From an uncultured Acholeplasmatales bacterium (GTDB lineage Bacteria; Bacillota_I; Bacilli_A; Acholeplasmatales; Anaeroplasmataceae): a stretch of DNA of 47,673 bases. The stretch lies in NCBI GenBank assembly GCA_944324805.1, contig CALUXS010000012.1, positions 1 through 47,673 of the forward strand. The letters run 5' to 3'. Position numbers and translations under genes: made by a program. Shown piece after piece: positions 9,854 to 17,239 of the stretch. The notes under the pieces are model-generated. The model saw only the letters and a list, made by a program, of their open reading frames with translations, was not told where the DNA came from and made no database searches. The first letter of the stretch is position 1; each line of letters starts with the position of its first letter.

Positions 9854-10588
9854 ATGTTTTTAATAGAAATTGTTGATCCAATCACTAAGGTTATTGGTGA
9901 TTGGGCAGCAGAAATAAATTTTTGGTCAATTGTATTTAGATTGGCTATTGCAATCGTTCTTAGTTTTTTAATTGGGTTAGAAAGATCATCAAGAAATCAT
10001 GCTGCAGGTTTAAGAACATATATATTAGTTACATTAGGTGCAGCAGTTGCAATGTTAACAAATCAATTTGTATTTGAGAGCTTTGGAACAGGTGATGGTG
10101 CTAGATTAGGAGCACAAGTTATTAGTGGTATAGGTTTTTTAGGTGCCGGTACAATTATGGTGACTTCTAGAAGTCAAATTCGCGGATTAACAACTGCTGC
10201 GGGTTTATGGGCTTCTGCATGTATGGGTCTAGCTATTGGAGTTGGATTTTATACATTAGCCATTACTGCAACTGTAGCAATTTTAATTTGTTTTACAGTT
10301 TTGCAAGGTGTTGAAAATAATCTAAAAGATCGTTCAAGAAGTTTTACTATACATATTGAGTTAACTGATTCTTGCTATTTAAGGGATTTAATCAATTTTA
10401 TTAGACATTCAGATTTAGTTATACAAAGAGTTGAAGCTAATCCTGCATATGCATCTAGTGGTCTTGCGGTTTATACTATATACCTAGAAAATAGGAACAA
10501 AAAAGATATAAAAGATATGTTGCATATTCCTTATATAAGTGCAATTAGAGATTTAGAATATGTAAATTATGTTGAGGAAATATCATAG
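9854..10588 (+). CDS. MgtC/SapB family membrane protein
   Basis: A 244-residue membrane protein of the MgtC/SapB family. Four or five helices lie in residues about 22-145, with the signature segments GLERSSRNHAAGLRT, GIGFLGAGTIM and GLTTAAGLWASA, followed by a soluble C-terminal domain of about 95 residues that resembles an ACT fold. MgtC proteins are linked to low magnesium and intracellular survival in pathogens; most homologues are of unknown function. Here it sits between pyrD and pyrF with a 45-base upstream gap holding a candidate promoter, and pyrF follows after 11 bases. A role in pyrimidine metabolism is not shown by the sequence. Confidence 0.85.
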   Translation: MFLIEIVDPITKVIGDWAAEINFWSIVFRLAIAIVLSFLIGLERSSRNHAAGLRTYILVTLGAAVAMLTNQFVFESFGTGDGARLGAQVISGIGFLGAGTIMVTSRSQIRGLTTAAGLWASACMGLAIGVGFYTLAITATVAILICFTVLQGVENNLKDRSRSFTIHIELTDSCYLRDLINFIRHSDLVIQRVEANPAYASSGLAVYTIYLENRNKKDIKDMLHIPYISAIRDLEYVNYVEEIS

Positions 10589-10599
10589 GAGGAAAAGTG

Positions 10600-11274
10600 A
10601 TGAATCAAGTTATTATTGCTTGTGATTTTAAAAATAAAGAAGAATTAAATAAGTTTTTATTACCATTTGAAGGGTTAAATCCATTTTTAAAAATAGGAAT
10701 GGAAATATTTTATAAGGAAGGACCTGAATTAGTTAAAGATCTAACAAATCGTGGATTTCATATTTTCCTAGATTTAAAGTTGCATGATATACCAAATACT
10801 GTTGAAAAAGCTATGCGAAATATTGCAAGTTTAAATGTAGATATAACTAATGTTCACGCTGCAGGTGGAATTAAAATGATGGAGGCAGCTAAACGTGGAT
10901 TAGAGGGTTCAAACACTAAATTAATTGCCGTAACAATTTTAACATCATTAAATGATGAAATGCTAAAAAATGAATTAGACATTGAAAAGACTGTCAACGA
11001 TGTTGTATACGACTATGCAAGTAATGCAAAGAAGGCAGGATTAGATGGTATCGTTTGTTCACCATTAGAAGCACCAATAGCCAAAGAATTAGGATTAATA
11101 AGTGTAACTCCAGGTATTAGATTAGCAGGAGATGCTAAAGGTGATCAAAGTCGTGTTACTACTCCAAGTGATGCAAAGAATCTTGGTAGTACATATATAG
11201 TAGTAGGTAGAAGTATTACAGGAGCCTTAGATCCTGTAGCAGCATATAAGAAATGTATGGAGGATTTTAACTAA
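10600..11274 (+). CDS. pyrF: orotidine 5'-phosphate decarboxylase
   Basis: Last step of UMP synthesis. The catalytic Asp/Lys array DLKLHDIPNT is at residues 58-67 and the phosphate-binding TPGIR and VGRSIT segments lie toward the C-terminus. It is 224 residues. The ATG at 10600 is preferred over the GTG three bases earlier because the AGGAGG at 10587-10592 is then spaced by 7 bases. Its stop overlaps the pyrE start by one base. Confidence 0.94.
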   Translation: MNQVIIACDFKNKEELNKFLLPFEGLNPFLKIGMEIFYKEGPELVKDLTNRGFHIFLDLKLHDIPNTVEKAMRNIASLNVDITNVHAAGGIKMMEAAKRGLEGSNTKLIAVTILTSLNDEMLKNELDIEKTVNDVVYDYASNAKKAGLDGIVCSPLEAPIAKELGLISVTPGIRLAGDAKGDQSRVTTPSDAKNLGSTYIVVGRSITGALDPVAAYKKCMEDFN

Positions 11275-11915
11275 TGGAAAATTTAGCAAAAGAAGTAGCA
11301 AAAGGTTTGTTAAAAATTAAAGCTGTATTTTTACGTCCTGATGAACCTTTCACATGGGCAAGTGGAATAAAATCACCAATTTATTGTGATAATCGTTTAG
11401 TATTAGCAGATTTAGAAGTTCGTGATATTGTTGAAAATGGTCTAGCTGAAACTGTAAAAAAATATTATCCTGATGTTGAAGTTTTAATGGGTACATCAAC
11501 TGCTGGTATTCCACATGCCGCATATGTATCTAATATTTTAAGATTACCTATGGGTTATGTTAGAGGTAGTTCTAAAGATCATGGTAGAAATAATCAAATT
11601 GAAGGGGCAAATCCTAATGGTAAGAAAGTTGTAGTAATTGAAGATTTAATTTCTACTGCCGGTTCATCTTTAGAGGTTGTAAATGTTTTAAAAGAAAATG
11701 GTGCAGATGTACTAGGTATCGTATCTATTTTCACATATAATCTACAAAAAGGATTAGATAGATTAGCTGCTGCAAACGTAAAAAATTATTCTTTATCAAA
11801 TTTTGAAGTTCTTGCTAAAGTTGCTAGTGAAGAAGGATATATTACTGCAAAGCAAGAAAAACAAATATTAGCTTTCCAAAAAGATCCTAATGATCCTAGT
11901 TGGCAAGAATTATAA
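11274..11915 (+). CDS. pyrE: orotate phosphoribosyltransferase
   Basis: Transfers the phosphoribosyl group of PRPP to orotate. The PRPP-binding motif VVVIEDLISTAG is at residues 119-130 and the catalytic-loop region RGSSKDHGRNN at about 97-107. It is 213 residues. It is the last gene of the operon, coupled to pyrF through a TAATG overlap and followed directly by a terminator. Confidence 0.94.
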   Translation: MENLAKEVAKGLLKIKAVFLRPDEPFTWASGIKSPIYCDNRLVLADLEVRDIVENGLAETVKKYYPDVEVLMGTSTAGIPHAAYVSNILRLPMGYVRGSSKDHGRNNQIEGANPNGKKVVVIEDLISTAGSSLEVVNVLKENGADVLGIVSIFTYNLQKGLDRLAAANVKNYSLSNFEVLAKVASEEGYITAKQEKQILAFQKDPNDPSWQEL

Positions 11916-11943
11916 AAAAGAAGTTTTTTAACTTCTTTTTTTT
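11916..11943 (+). terminator. terminator of the pyr operon
   Basis: A 10-bp stem, 11916-11925 with 11930-11939, has a TTTT loop and runs into a T-rich tail. It begins at the pyrE stop. Confidence 0.8.
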
Positions 11944-12008
11944 ATTTAATGTTAGTTTTTGATTATGTGAATTTTGTGAAATTACTACAAAAAATAGAAT
12001 CAATGTTG

Positions 12009-12014
12009 TATAAT
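12009..12014 (+). promoter_or_regulatory. probable -10 box of the 12036 gene
   Basis: TATAAT lies 22 bases before the ATG at 12036. The best -35 at 17-base spacing (11986-11991) is poor, so only the -10 is well supported. Confidence 0.4.
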
Positions 12015-12035
12015 AAAATAAAATGAGGTGATTGT

Positions 12036-12734
12036 ATGTTATTGAAGAAAGTAGAAAAAAACGATTTTCATAGTGCTTTATCAATCCCAAATGAAACATT
12101 AGATTCAAAATTAGAATGGTATCATCTAATATTTATATATATTATTGGTGGAGTTATAGGTACAGTTTGGGAAACAATATTAAATTTAGTGCGAGGTGAT
12201 GGTTTTGTTTATTGTAATGGAACTATTTTTACACCATTTAATTTTGTATATGGAACAGGTGCAGTAGTAATAATTTTAACACTAAGAAAAACTAATTCAC
12301 CATCAAAGGTTTTCTTGTATGGTGCGGTTGGTGGTGGTGTAGTAGAATATATTCTTAGTTTTTTAGAAGAATTAATTTTACATACTAGGTCATGGGATTA
12401 TCATGATGAATGGTTACACATTAATGGTAGAACAACAATTCCATTTATGCTATTTTGGGGATTATTATCTGTATTAGCGGTATATGTTTTATACCGTCCA
12501 TTATTAAGATTTATGTATAAATTTAAGCAACAAGCATTAGCACTAATTGGTAAAATATTATTAGGAATAATTATTGTTGATATGAGCTTTACGGTTGTTA
12601 TTTTAGTTAGATATGCATCGAGAAAAGAAGGAAATCCTCCTGCAAATGTCATCACTGAAACAATTGATAAGTACTTTGATGATGATTATATGCAGCTTCA
12701 TTTTCCTAGTATGGAATTTCAAGATAAAAAATAA
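12036..12734 (+). CDS. CmpB-like (PF06541-type) membrane protein
   Basis: A 232-residue membrane protein with five predicted helices at about 30-48, 67-83, 93-112, 134-154 and 168-192. The patterns W-E-T after helix 1, YG near 72-73, WDY at 120-122 and FWGLL at 140-144 match the family annotated as putative ABC transporter permease, CmpB type. No partner ATPase is adjacent, so the transporter label is weak. It has its own -10 box, follows the pyr terminator, and is 11 bases ahead of a glycosyltransferase gene with which it is probably co-transcribed. Confidence 0.65.
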   Translation: MLLKKVEKNDFHSALSIPNETLDSKLEWYHLIFIYIIGGVIGTVWETILNLVRGDGFVYCNGTIFTPFNFVYGTGAVVIILTLRKTNSPSKVFLYGAVGGGVVEYILSFLEELILHTRSWDYHDEWLHINGRTTIPFMLFWGLLSVLAVYVLYRPLLRFMYKFKQQALALIGKILLGIIIVDMSFTVVILVRYASRKEGNPPANVITETIDKYFDDDYMQLHFPSMEFQDKK

Positions 12735-12745
12735 GGAGTTTATAT

Positions 12746-13882
12746 ATGGTTATTACATTCATAGTTGATTCGTATAAAGATGCTAGTAATGGCATTACAA
12801 TGACCACAAGGAGATTCGCTAGAGTACTAAAAGAGCATGGTCATACGATTCAGGTTGTTGCAGCAGCAGTTGATACTGATGGTATTGTAACAGGATATCA
12901 ATTAGGCGTAAGGAAAACACCTGTATTATATCAAGTATCAAAAACCCAGGGATTTATATTTGCAAAATGTAATAAAAAAATTTTAAAAGAAGCAATTCTA
13001 AGAAGTGATATTGTTCATTTTTTACTTCCTTTTAAAATAGAAAAATATGCCAAAAGATTGTGTGATAAATACAATATTCCATCTACAGCTGCTTTTCATT
13101 TACAACCAGAAAATATTACATCTACTATTCATTTAAATAAGTATGAATTTGTTAATAAGTATATTTATAAAAAATTTAGGAAGTTTTATAACAAATTTGA
13201 ACATGTTCATTGTCCTTCTAATATGATTGCTAAGCAACTTGTCGAAAATGGATATACAGCTAAATTACATATTATTTCTAATGGAGTAAGTCCGATTTTC
13301 CAACCTATAAGGGTTGAAAGACCTATTGAATTAAAGGATAAATTCATAATTCTGATGATTGGTAGATATTCAGTTGAAAAAAGACAAGATTTAATAATAA
13401 ATGCGGTTAAAAATTCAAAATATGAAAAAAATATTCAAATAATTTTAGCTGGAAAAGGTCCATGGAAGAGTCATTTAGAAGAATTAGGTTCTGGACTAAC
13501 GAATAAAATAATATTCGGTTTTTATACAGAAGATGAATTAGTACGTGTAATAAATATGGCTGATTTGTACGTGCATGCAAGTGATGCTGAGATTGAAGCT
13601 ATTAGTTGTATTGAAGCCTTTAGTTGTGGAATCGTTCCTATTATTTCAGATAGTCCTATTTCCGCTACTAATCAATTCGCATTAGAAGTTGATAATCTAT
13701 TTAAAAAAGGTGACTATAATGATTTATTAAATAAAATAGAGTATTGGTACGAAAATGATGAATTGAAAAAGAAACGCTCATTAGAATATATAAAATTTGG
13801 AAAACAATTTGCACTAGAAAATTGTGTAAAAAGACTTGAGGATGTTTTTGAAGAAGTTATAAAAACTAAAAAGGGCAAATAA
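12746..13882 (+). CDS. family 4 glycosyltransferase, probably lipid-linked
   Basis: GT-B glycosyltransferase of family GT4, 378 residues. GRYSVEKR at 206-213 is the usual donor-binding segment and Glu282-x7-Glu290 the nucleotide-sugar motif. The N-terminal DSYK-x4-GI pattern resembles 1,2-diacylglycerol 3-glucosyltransferases that make glycolipids in Bacilli and Acholeplasma, so a membrane glycolipid role is a reasonable inference. The acceptor cannot be read from sequence. It has a GGAG site 10 bases ahead and lies 11 bases after a membrane-protein gene. Confidence 0.75.
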   Translation: MVITFIVDSYKDASNGITMTTRRFARVLKEHGHTIQVVAAAVDTDGIVTGYQLGVRKTPVLYQVSKTQGFIFAKCNKKILKEAILRSDIVHFLLPFKIEKYAKRLCDKYNIPSTAAFHLQPENITSTIHLNKYEFVNKYIYKKFRKFYNKFEHVHCPSNMIAKQLVENGYTAKLHIISNGVSPIFQPIRVERPIELKDKFIILMIGRYSVEKRQDLIINAVKNSKYEKNIQIILAGKGPWKSHLEELGSGLTNKIIFGFYTEDELVRVINMADLYVHASDAEIEAISCIEAFSCGIVPIISDSPISATNQFALEVDNLFKKGDYNDLLNKIEYWYENDELKKKRSLEYIKFGKQFALENCVKRLEDVFEEVIKTKKGK

Positions 13883-13892
13883 GCCCTTTTAT
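13868..13892 (+). terminator. hairpin at the end of the glycosyltransferase gene
   Basis: Stem 13869-13876 with 13883-13890 and a six-base loop that contains the stop codon. The T-run is short (four), so termination may be partial and truB may receive read-through. Confidence 0.5.
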
Positions 13893-13911
13893 CATTAAAG
13901 GATGTGCAAAG

Positions 13912-14796
13912 ATGGATGGTTTTTATATAGTTGATAAACCTGCTGGGATAACATGCCAGACAGTGTGTAATAAAATTAAGCATAATTACAAGTTTAATAA
14001 AGTTGGTCATAATGGTACACTTGATCCAGAAACAACAGGAGTCATGGTTGTCGCTTGTAATAGGGCTACAAAAATGTTACAATACTTAATAAATGATAGT
14101 AAAACTTATCTTACTACAATTGTTTTTGGGTATTTAACTAATACACTAGATGCTTATGGAGAAAAAATAGCTGAAAATATAGTTGAAATTGAAGCTAATC
14201 AAATTGATTTAGCTTTGAAGACATTACTTACTAGAAAAGAACAAATTCCACCTATGGTTTCGGCTATTAAAATTAATGGTAGAAAATTATATGATTATGA
14301 ACGTAAGAATATAGAAGTAGAACTTAGTCCTAGGCCTGTAGAAATTTATGATATAAAAATTGTTAAGCCACTTTATAAGGATGGTAACTTTCAAAAAATT
14401 GATCTAATTTTAGATGTTTCTAAAGGCTTTTATGTAAGAAGTTTTGCAAGGGACTTAGGAGAACTTGTAGGAACTTATGCTGTAATGGGAAAATTAGAGC
14501 GTCTTAGAGCAGGTAGATTTGAAAAGAAGGATGCAATACCACTTAGTACTATTTTAGAAAAAAATATTACTCCTATTGCAATTGAAGATGTTTTTAATTA
14601 TCCAAAAATTAATATAAATGAACGAATTTTGAGATTCGTTGAAAATGGTGTAACATTGTATAATCATAATCTATTAAATGACTGCAAGTATCGGGATGTT
14701 GGAAAATTAGATCGCTTTATATTAGTTTATTTAGGGAAAAATATTGCGATTTATGAACGAAAAGGAGAAATTTATCGACCTATTTTTATCTATTAG
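13912..14796 (+). CDS. truB: tRNA pseudouridine 55 synthase
   Basis: Converts U55 of tRNA to pseudouridine. The catalytic Asp38 lies in HNGTLDPETTG (residues 33-43) and the N-terminal KPAGITC segment is typical. It is 294 residues, a normal length. ribF follows after 13 bases, the usual truB-ribF pairing of Bacillota. Confidence 0.93.
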   Translation: MDGFYIVDKPAGITCQTVCNKIKHNYKFNKVGHNGTLDPETTGVMVVACNRATKMLQYLINDSKTYLTTIVFGYLTNTLDAYGEKIAENIVEIEANQIDLALKTLLTRKEQIPPMVSAIKINGRKLYDYERKNIEVELSPRPVEIYDIKIVKPLYKDGNFQKIDLILDVSKGFYVRSFARDLGELVGTYAVMGKLERLRAGRFEKKDAIPLSTILEKNITPIAIEDVFNYPKININERILRFVENGVTLYNHNLLNDCKYRDVGKLDRFILVYLGKNIAIYERKGEIYRPIFIY

Positions 14797-14809
14797 GAGT
14801 GTGATAAAT

Positions 14810-15715
14810 ATGGAAGTAATTTGGATCAAAAATGGTATTTTCCCAGAGTTTAAAGAAGAAAAGTGCTGTGCAATTGGAAATTTTGATGGTGTTCATTTAG
14901 GTCATCAGGAGTTAATAAAAAAATGTAAGAGTTTTTCATATAAAAGTGCAGTTTTAACATTTTATCCACATCCATTTACATTGCTGAAAGGGATAAATCC
15001 TTATCGTCAACTAGCACCAATAAATCATAAAGTTAAGATAATCGAATCGCTTGGTGTAGATTATTTATTTATTGTTGAATTTACTAAAGAAATTGCTGAT
15101 ATGCCCAAAGAATTATTTATTACTAACTTAAAAAAATTAGGTATAGTAAGTGTTGTTTGTGGTTATGATTTTACTTTTGGCAGAAAAGCTGAGGGTAATG
15201 TTGTCGATTTAAAAGAAAATTTTGACTTTCATGAGATTCCTAAATTTCAATTAGATAATGTAAGAGTATCAACTACATACATTAAAGAACTTTTATATTC
15301 AGGAGAAATAAAGAGAGCTAACTTAATGTTAGGAAGGAATTTTTCTATAATTGGTAAAGTAGTTCATGGTAAAAGTGTTGGACATTTGCTTGGATTTCCG
15401 ACTGCAAATATAGATTATGGAATATATTATTTGCCACGTGGAGGAGTCTATGCGGTTAGAGTTCATTATTGTGGTAAAATATATTTAGGAATGGCAAATA
15501 TTGGATATAATCCTACTATAGATTTTTCTGAGGAAATAAAATTAGAAGTAAATATATTTTCTTTTAATGATAATATATATGGCGAAGAACTTGAAATATG
15601 TTTTCTTGATCGTATTCGAGCAGAACGAAAATTTGAATCGCGCTCTGATTTAGTTAATCAACTAATTACAGATAAAAACAAAATTTTAGAGTTATATGGA
15701 GGAGATAGTTTATGA
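14810..15715 (+). CDS. ribF: bifunctional riboflavin kinase / FAD synthetase
   Basis: Makes FMN and then FAD. The N-terminal nucleotidyltransferase domain has GNFDGVHLGH at residues 23-32; the C-terminal flavokinase domain begins near 178 and has the GFPTANI motif near 198-204. It is 301 residues. The ATG at 14810 is chosen because an AGGAG site lies about 11 bases upstream just after truB. It ends in TGA, overlapping the ATG of darA. Confidence 0.93.
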   Translation: MEVIWIKNGIFPEFKEEKCCAIGNFDGVHLGHQELIKKCKSFSYKSAVLTFYPHPFTLLKGINPYRQLAPINHKVKIIESLGVDYLFIVEFTKEIADMPKELFITNLKKLGIVSVVCGYDFTFGRKAEGNVVDLKENFDFHEIPKFQLDNVRVSTTYIKELLYSGEIKRANLMLGRNFSIIGKVVHGKSVGHLLGFPTANIDYGIYYLPRGGVYAVRVHYCGKIYLGMANIGYNPTIDFSEEIKLEVNIFSFNDNIYGEELEICFLDRIRAERKFESRSDLVNQLITDKNKILELYGGDSL

Positions 15716-16035
15716 AATTATTAGTTGCAATTATTAACAATGATGATATTAAGCAAGTTAGTAAGACACTTATAAAAAATCGTGTTTACTCAACTAAATT
15801 ATCATCAACAGGTAATTTTTTAATGAGCGGTAATACAACATTATTAATTGGTTGCCAAGATGAAGAAGTAGAAAAAATATTGAACATTATCAAGGAATGT
15901 GCTCACTCAAGAAAAAAATTAGTCACTCCTACAATGAGTCAAACATTAGGTTTATTTTCACCTAATCCTATTGAGGTTACAGTTGGTGGCGCAACTATCT
16001 TTATTTTAAATGTTGAACAATTTCACAAATTTTAG
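15712..16035 (+). CDS. darA: cyclic di-AMP receptor (PII-like, DarA/PstA)
   Basis: A 107-residue PII-like protein of the DUF970/YaaQ family, known to bind cyclic di-AMP as a trimer. The N-terminal KLLVAIINNDD strand, the TKLSSTGNFLMSGNTT stretch and the closing VTVGGATIFIL strand match the family over its whole length. The ATG overlaps the ribF stop by four bases (ATGA), so the two are probably translationally coupled. In Bacillus the gene is next to tmk instead. Confidence 0.88.
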   Translation: MKLLVAIINNDDIKQVSKTLIKNRVYSTKLSSTGNFLMSGNTTLLIGCQDEEVEKILNIIKECAHSRKKLVTPTMSQTLGLFSPNPIEVTVGGATIFILNVEQFHKF

Positions 16036-16063
16036 TTGAAATATTAAAAAAATATGATAAAAT
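16036..16063 (+). promoter_or_regulatory. promoter of rpsO
   Basis: TTGAAA at 16036-16041, a 16-base spacer and TAAAAT at 16058-16063 preceded by TGA (extended -10), immediately after darA. Confidence 0.6.
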
Positions 16064-16069
16064 ACCATC

Positions 16070-16150
16070 GTACGATTTTCTTTGTTATACGTTTCCTCAA
16101 CGTTCAACTAGGTTAATCGCGTATAAAATAAATAAATGGAGGAATAAAAA
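16070..16150 (+). promoter_or_regulatory. structured 5' leader of rpsO
   Basis: An 80-base leader with a perfect 7-bp pairing between 16085-16091 and 16120-16126 enclosing a 28-base loop, followed by the GGAGGA ribosome binding site. Ribosomal protein S15 is known to control its own mRNA through leader structures in several bacteria, so this is a candidate; I cannot confirm the fold. Confidence 0.45.
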
Positions 16151-16420
16151 ATGGCATTAACAGCTGCTGAAAAGGCTCAAATTGTAAAAACTTATGGTAA
16201 GAATGATAAGGACACAGGTTCAACTGAAGTTCAAATCGCTATTTTAACTGCTGAAATCAATCAATTAAATGAACATTTCGCTGTTCATAAACACGATTTC
16301 CATAGCCGTCGCGGATTAATGACTAAAGTTGGTCAACGTCGTAGCCTATTATCTTATTTACAAAAGAAAGATAATGCTTCTTACGCAAGCTTAATCGAAA
16401 AATTAGGTTTAAGAAAGTAA
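16151..16420 (+). CDS. rpsO: 30S ribosomal protein S15
   Basis: Primary 16S rRNA-binding protein of the small subunit. All 89 residues fit the family, including [10 protein letters not shown] near 21-30 and the [11 protein letters not shown] segment at 46-56. It has its own promoter, leader and terminator, so it is probably a single-gene unit. Confidence 0.97.
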   Translation: MALTAAEKAQIVKTYGKNDKDTGSTEVQIAILTAEINQLNEHFAVHKHDFHSRRGLMTKVGQRRSLLSYLQKKDNASYASLIEKLGLRK

Positions 16421-16422
16421 TG

Positions 16423-16450
16423 AAAAACACCTTCGGGTGTTTTTTATTTT
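16423..16450 (+). terminator. terminator of rpsO
   Basis: Stem 16423-16431 with 16436-16444, closed by a TTCG tetraloop and followed by a T-rich tail. Confidence 0.88.
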
Positions 16451-16456
16451 ATATAC

Positions 16457-16483
16457 TTGAAAAGTAGAAAATTGTGCTATAAT
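16457..16483 (+). promoter_or_regulatory. promoter of the ABC exporter operon
   Basis: TTGAAA at 16457-16462, a 15-base spacer and TATAAT at 16478-16483 preceded by TGC (extended -10). Its position rules out the ATG at 16482 as the gene start. Confidence 0.6.
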
Positions 16484-16535
16484 GTATATAGAGGGTTCGT
16501 TTGCAAAATTTAATAGTAAAGTGAGGTTAGATAAT

Positions 16536-17237
16536 ATGAGTTATGTAGAGTTCAAACATGTTTTCAAAAGGTATAAGTCGGGGCAAGATGTAATTGTTGC
16601 AAATAATGATATAAGCTTTAATATTGAAGAAGGTGAATTTTGCGTAATTGTTGGTCCTTCTGGTGCCGGTAAGACTACACTTTTAAATATATTAGGTGGA
16701 ATGGAAAAGGCTGATGAAGGTGAGATTTATTTAGATGGGGAAAATATAACTAAATTAAATGATAAAGGATTAACTAAGTATAGACGTTATGACGTTGGTT
16801 TCGTTTTCCAATTCTATAATCTAATGCCTAATCTAACTGCTTTAGAAAATGTTGAAATTGCCAAAGAGCTATCAAAATCGCCATTAGATTCAGAAACGGT
16901 TTTGAATGATGTGAATCTTAGTGAAAGAAAAAATCATTTTCCTGCTCAATTATCAGGAGGAGAGCAGCAACGTGTATCTATTGCTAGAGCCGTTGCAAAA
17001 AATTCCAAAGTATTGCTTTGTGATGAACCAACAGGTGCATTAGACTATGTAACAGGTAAAAAAATACTAAAATTATTACATGATTTATGCAAAGAAAAGA
17101 AAAAAACGGTTATTGTTATTACACATAATCAAGCGTTAACAAAGATGGCAGATCGTGTTATTTTACTAAAAAATGGTCAAGTTACAGATTGTAAAGTGAA
17201 TCCTAATCCAATCCCAATTGAACAAATTGAGTGGTAG
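16536..17237 (+). CDS. ABC transporter ATP-binding protein (MacB/LolD type)
   Basis: ATPase of an exporter-type ABC system, 233 residues. Walker A GPSGAGKT is at 40-47, the Q-loop at 91-95, the signature LSGGEQ at 139-144 and Walker B with DEPTGALD at about 159-170. The ATG at 16536 is used because the upstream in-frame ATG overlaps the -10 box and a GAGG site precedes 16536. The permease gene overlaps or abuts its stop, so the two form one complex. The substrate is not evident. Confidence 0.88.
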   Translation: MSYVEFKHVFKRYKSGQDVIVANNDISFNIEEGEFCVIVGPSGAGKTTLLNILGGMEKADEGEIYLDGENITKLNDKGLTKYRRYDVGFVFQFYNLMPNLTALENVEIAKELSKSPLDSETVLNDVNLSERKNHFPAQLSGGEQQRVSIARAVAKNSKVLLCDEPTGALDYVTGKKILKLLHDLCKEKKKTVIVITHNQALTKMADRVILLKNGQVTDCKVNPNPIPIEQIEW

Positions 17238-17239
17238 AT

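Noticed and set aside
16482-16535. An 18-residue N-terminal extension of the ABC ATPase starting at 16482
   Set aside because: That ATG lies inside the -10 box, has no ribosome binding site, and the family N-terminus begins at 16536.
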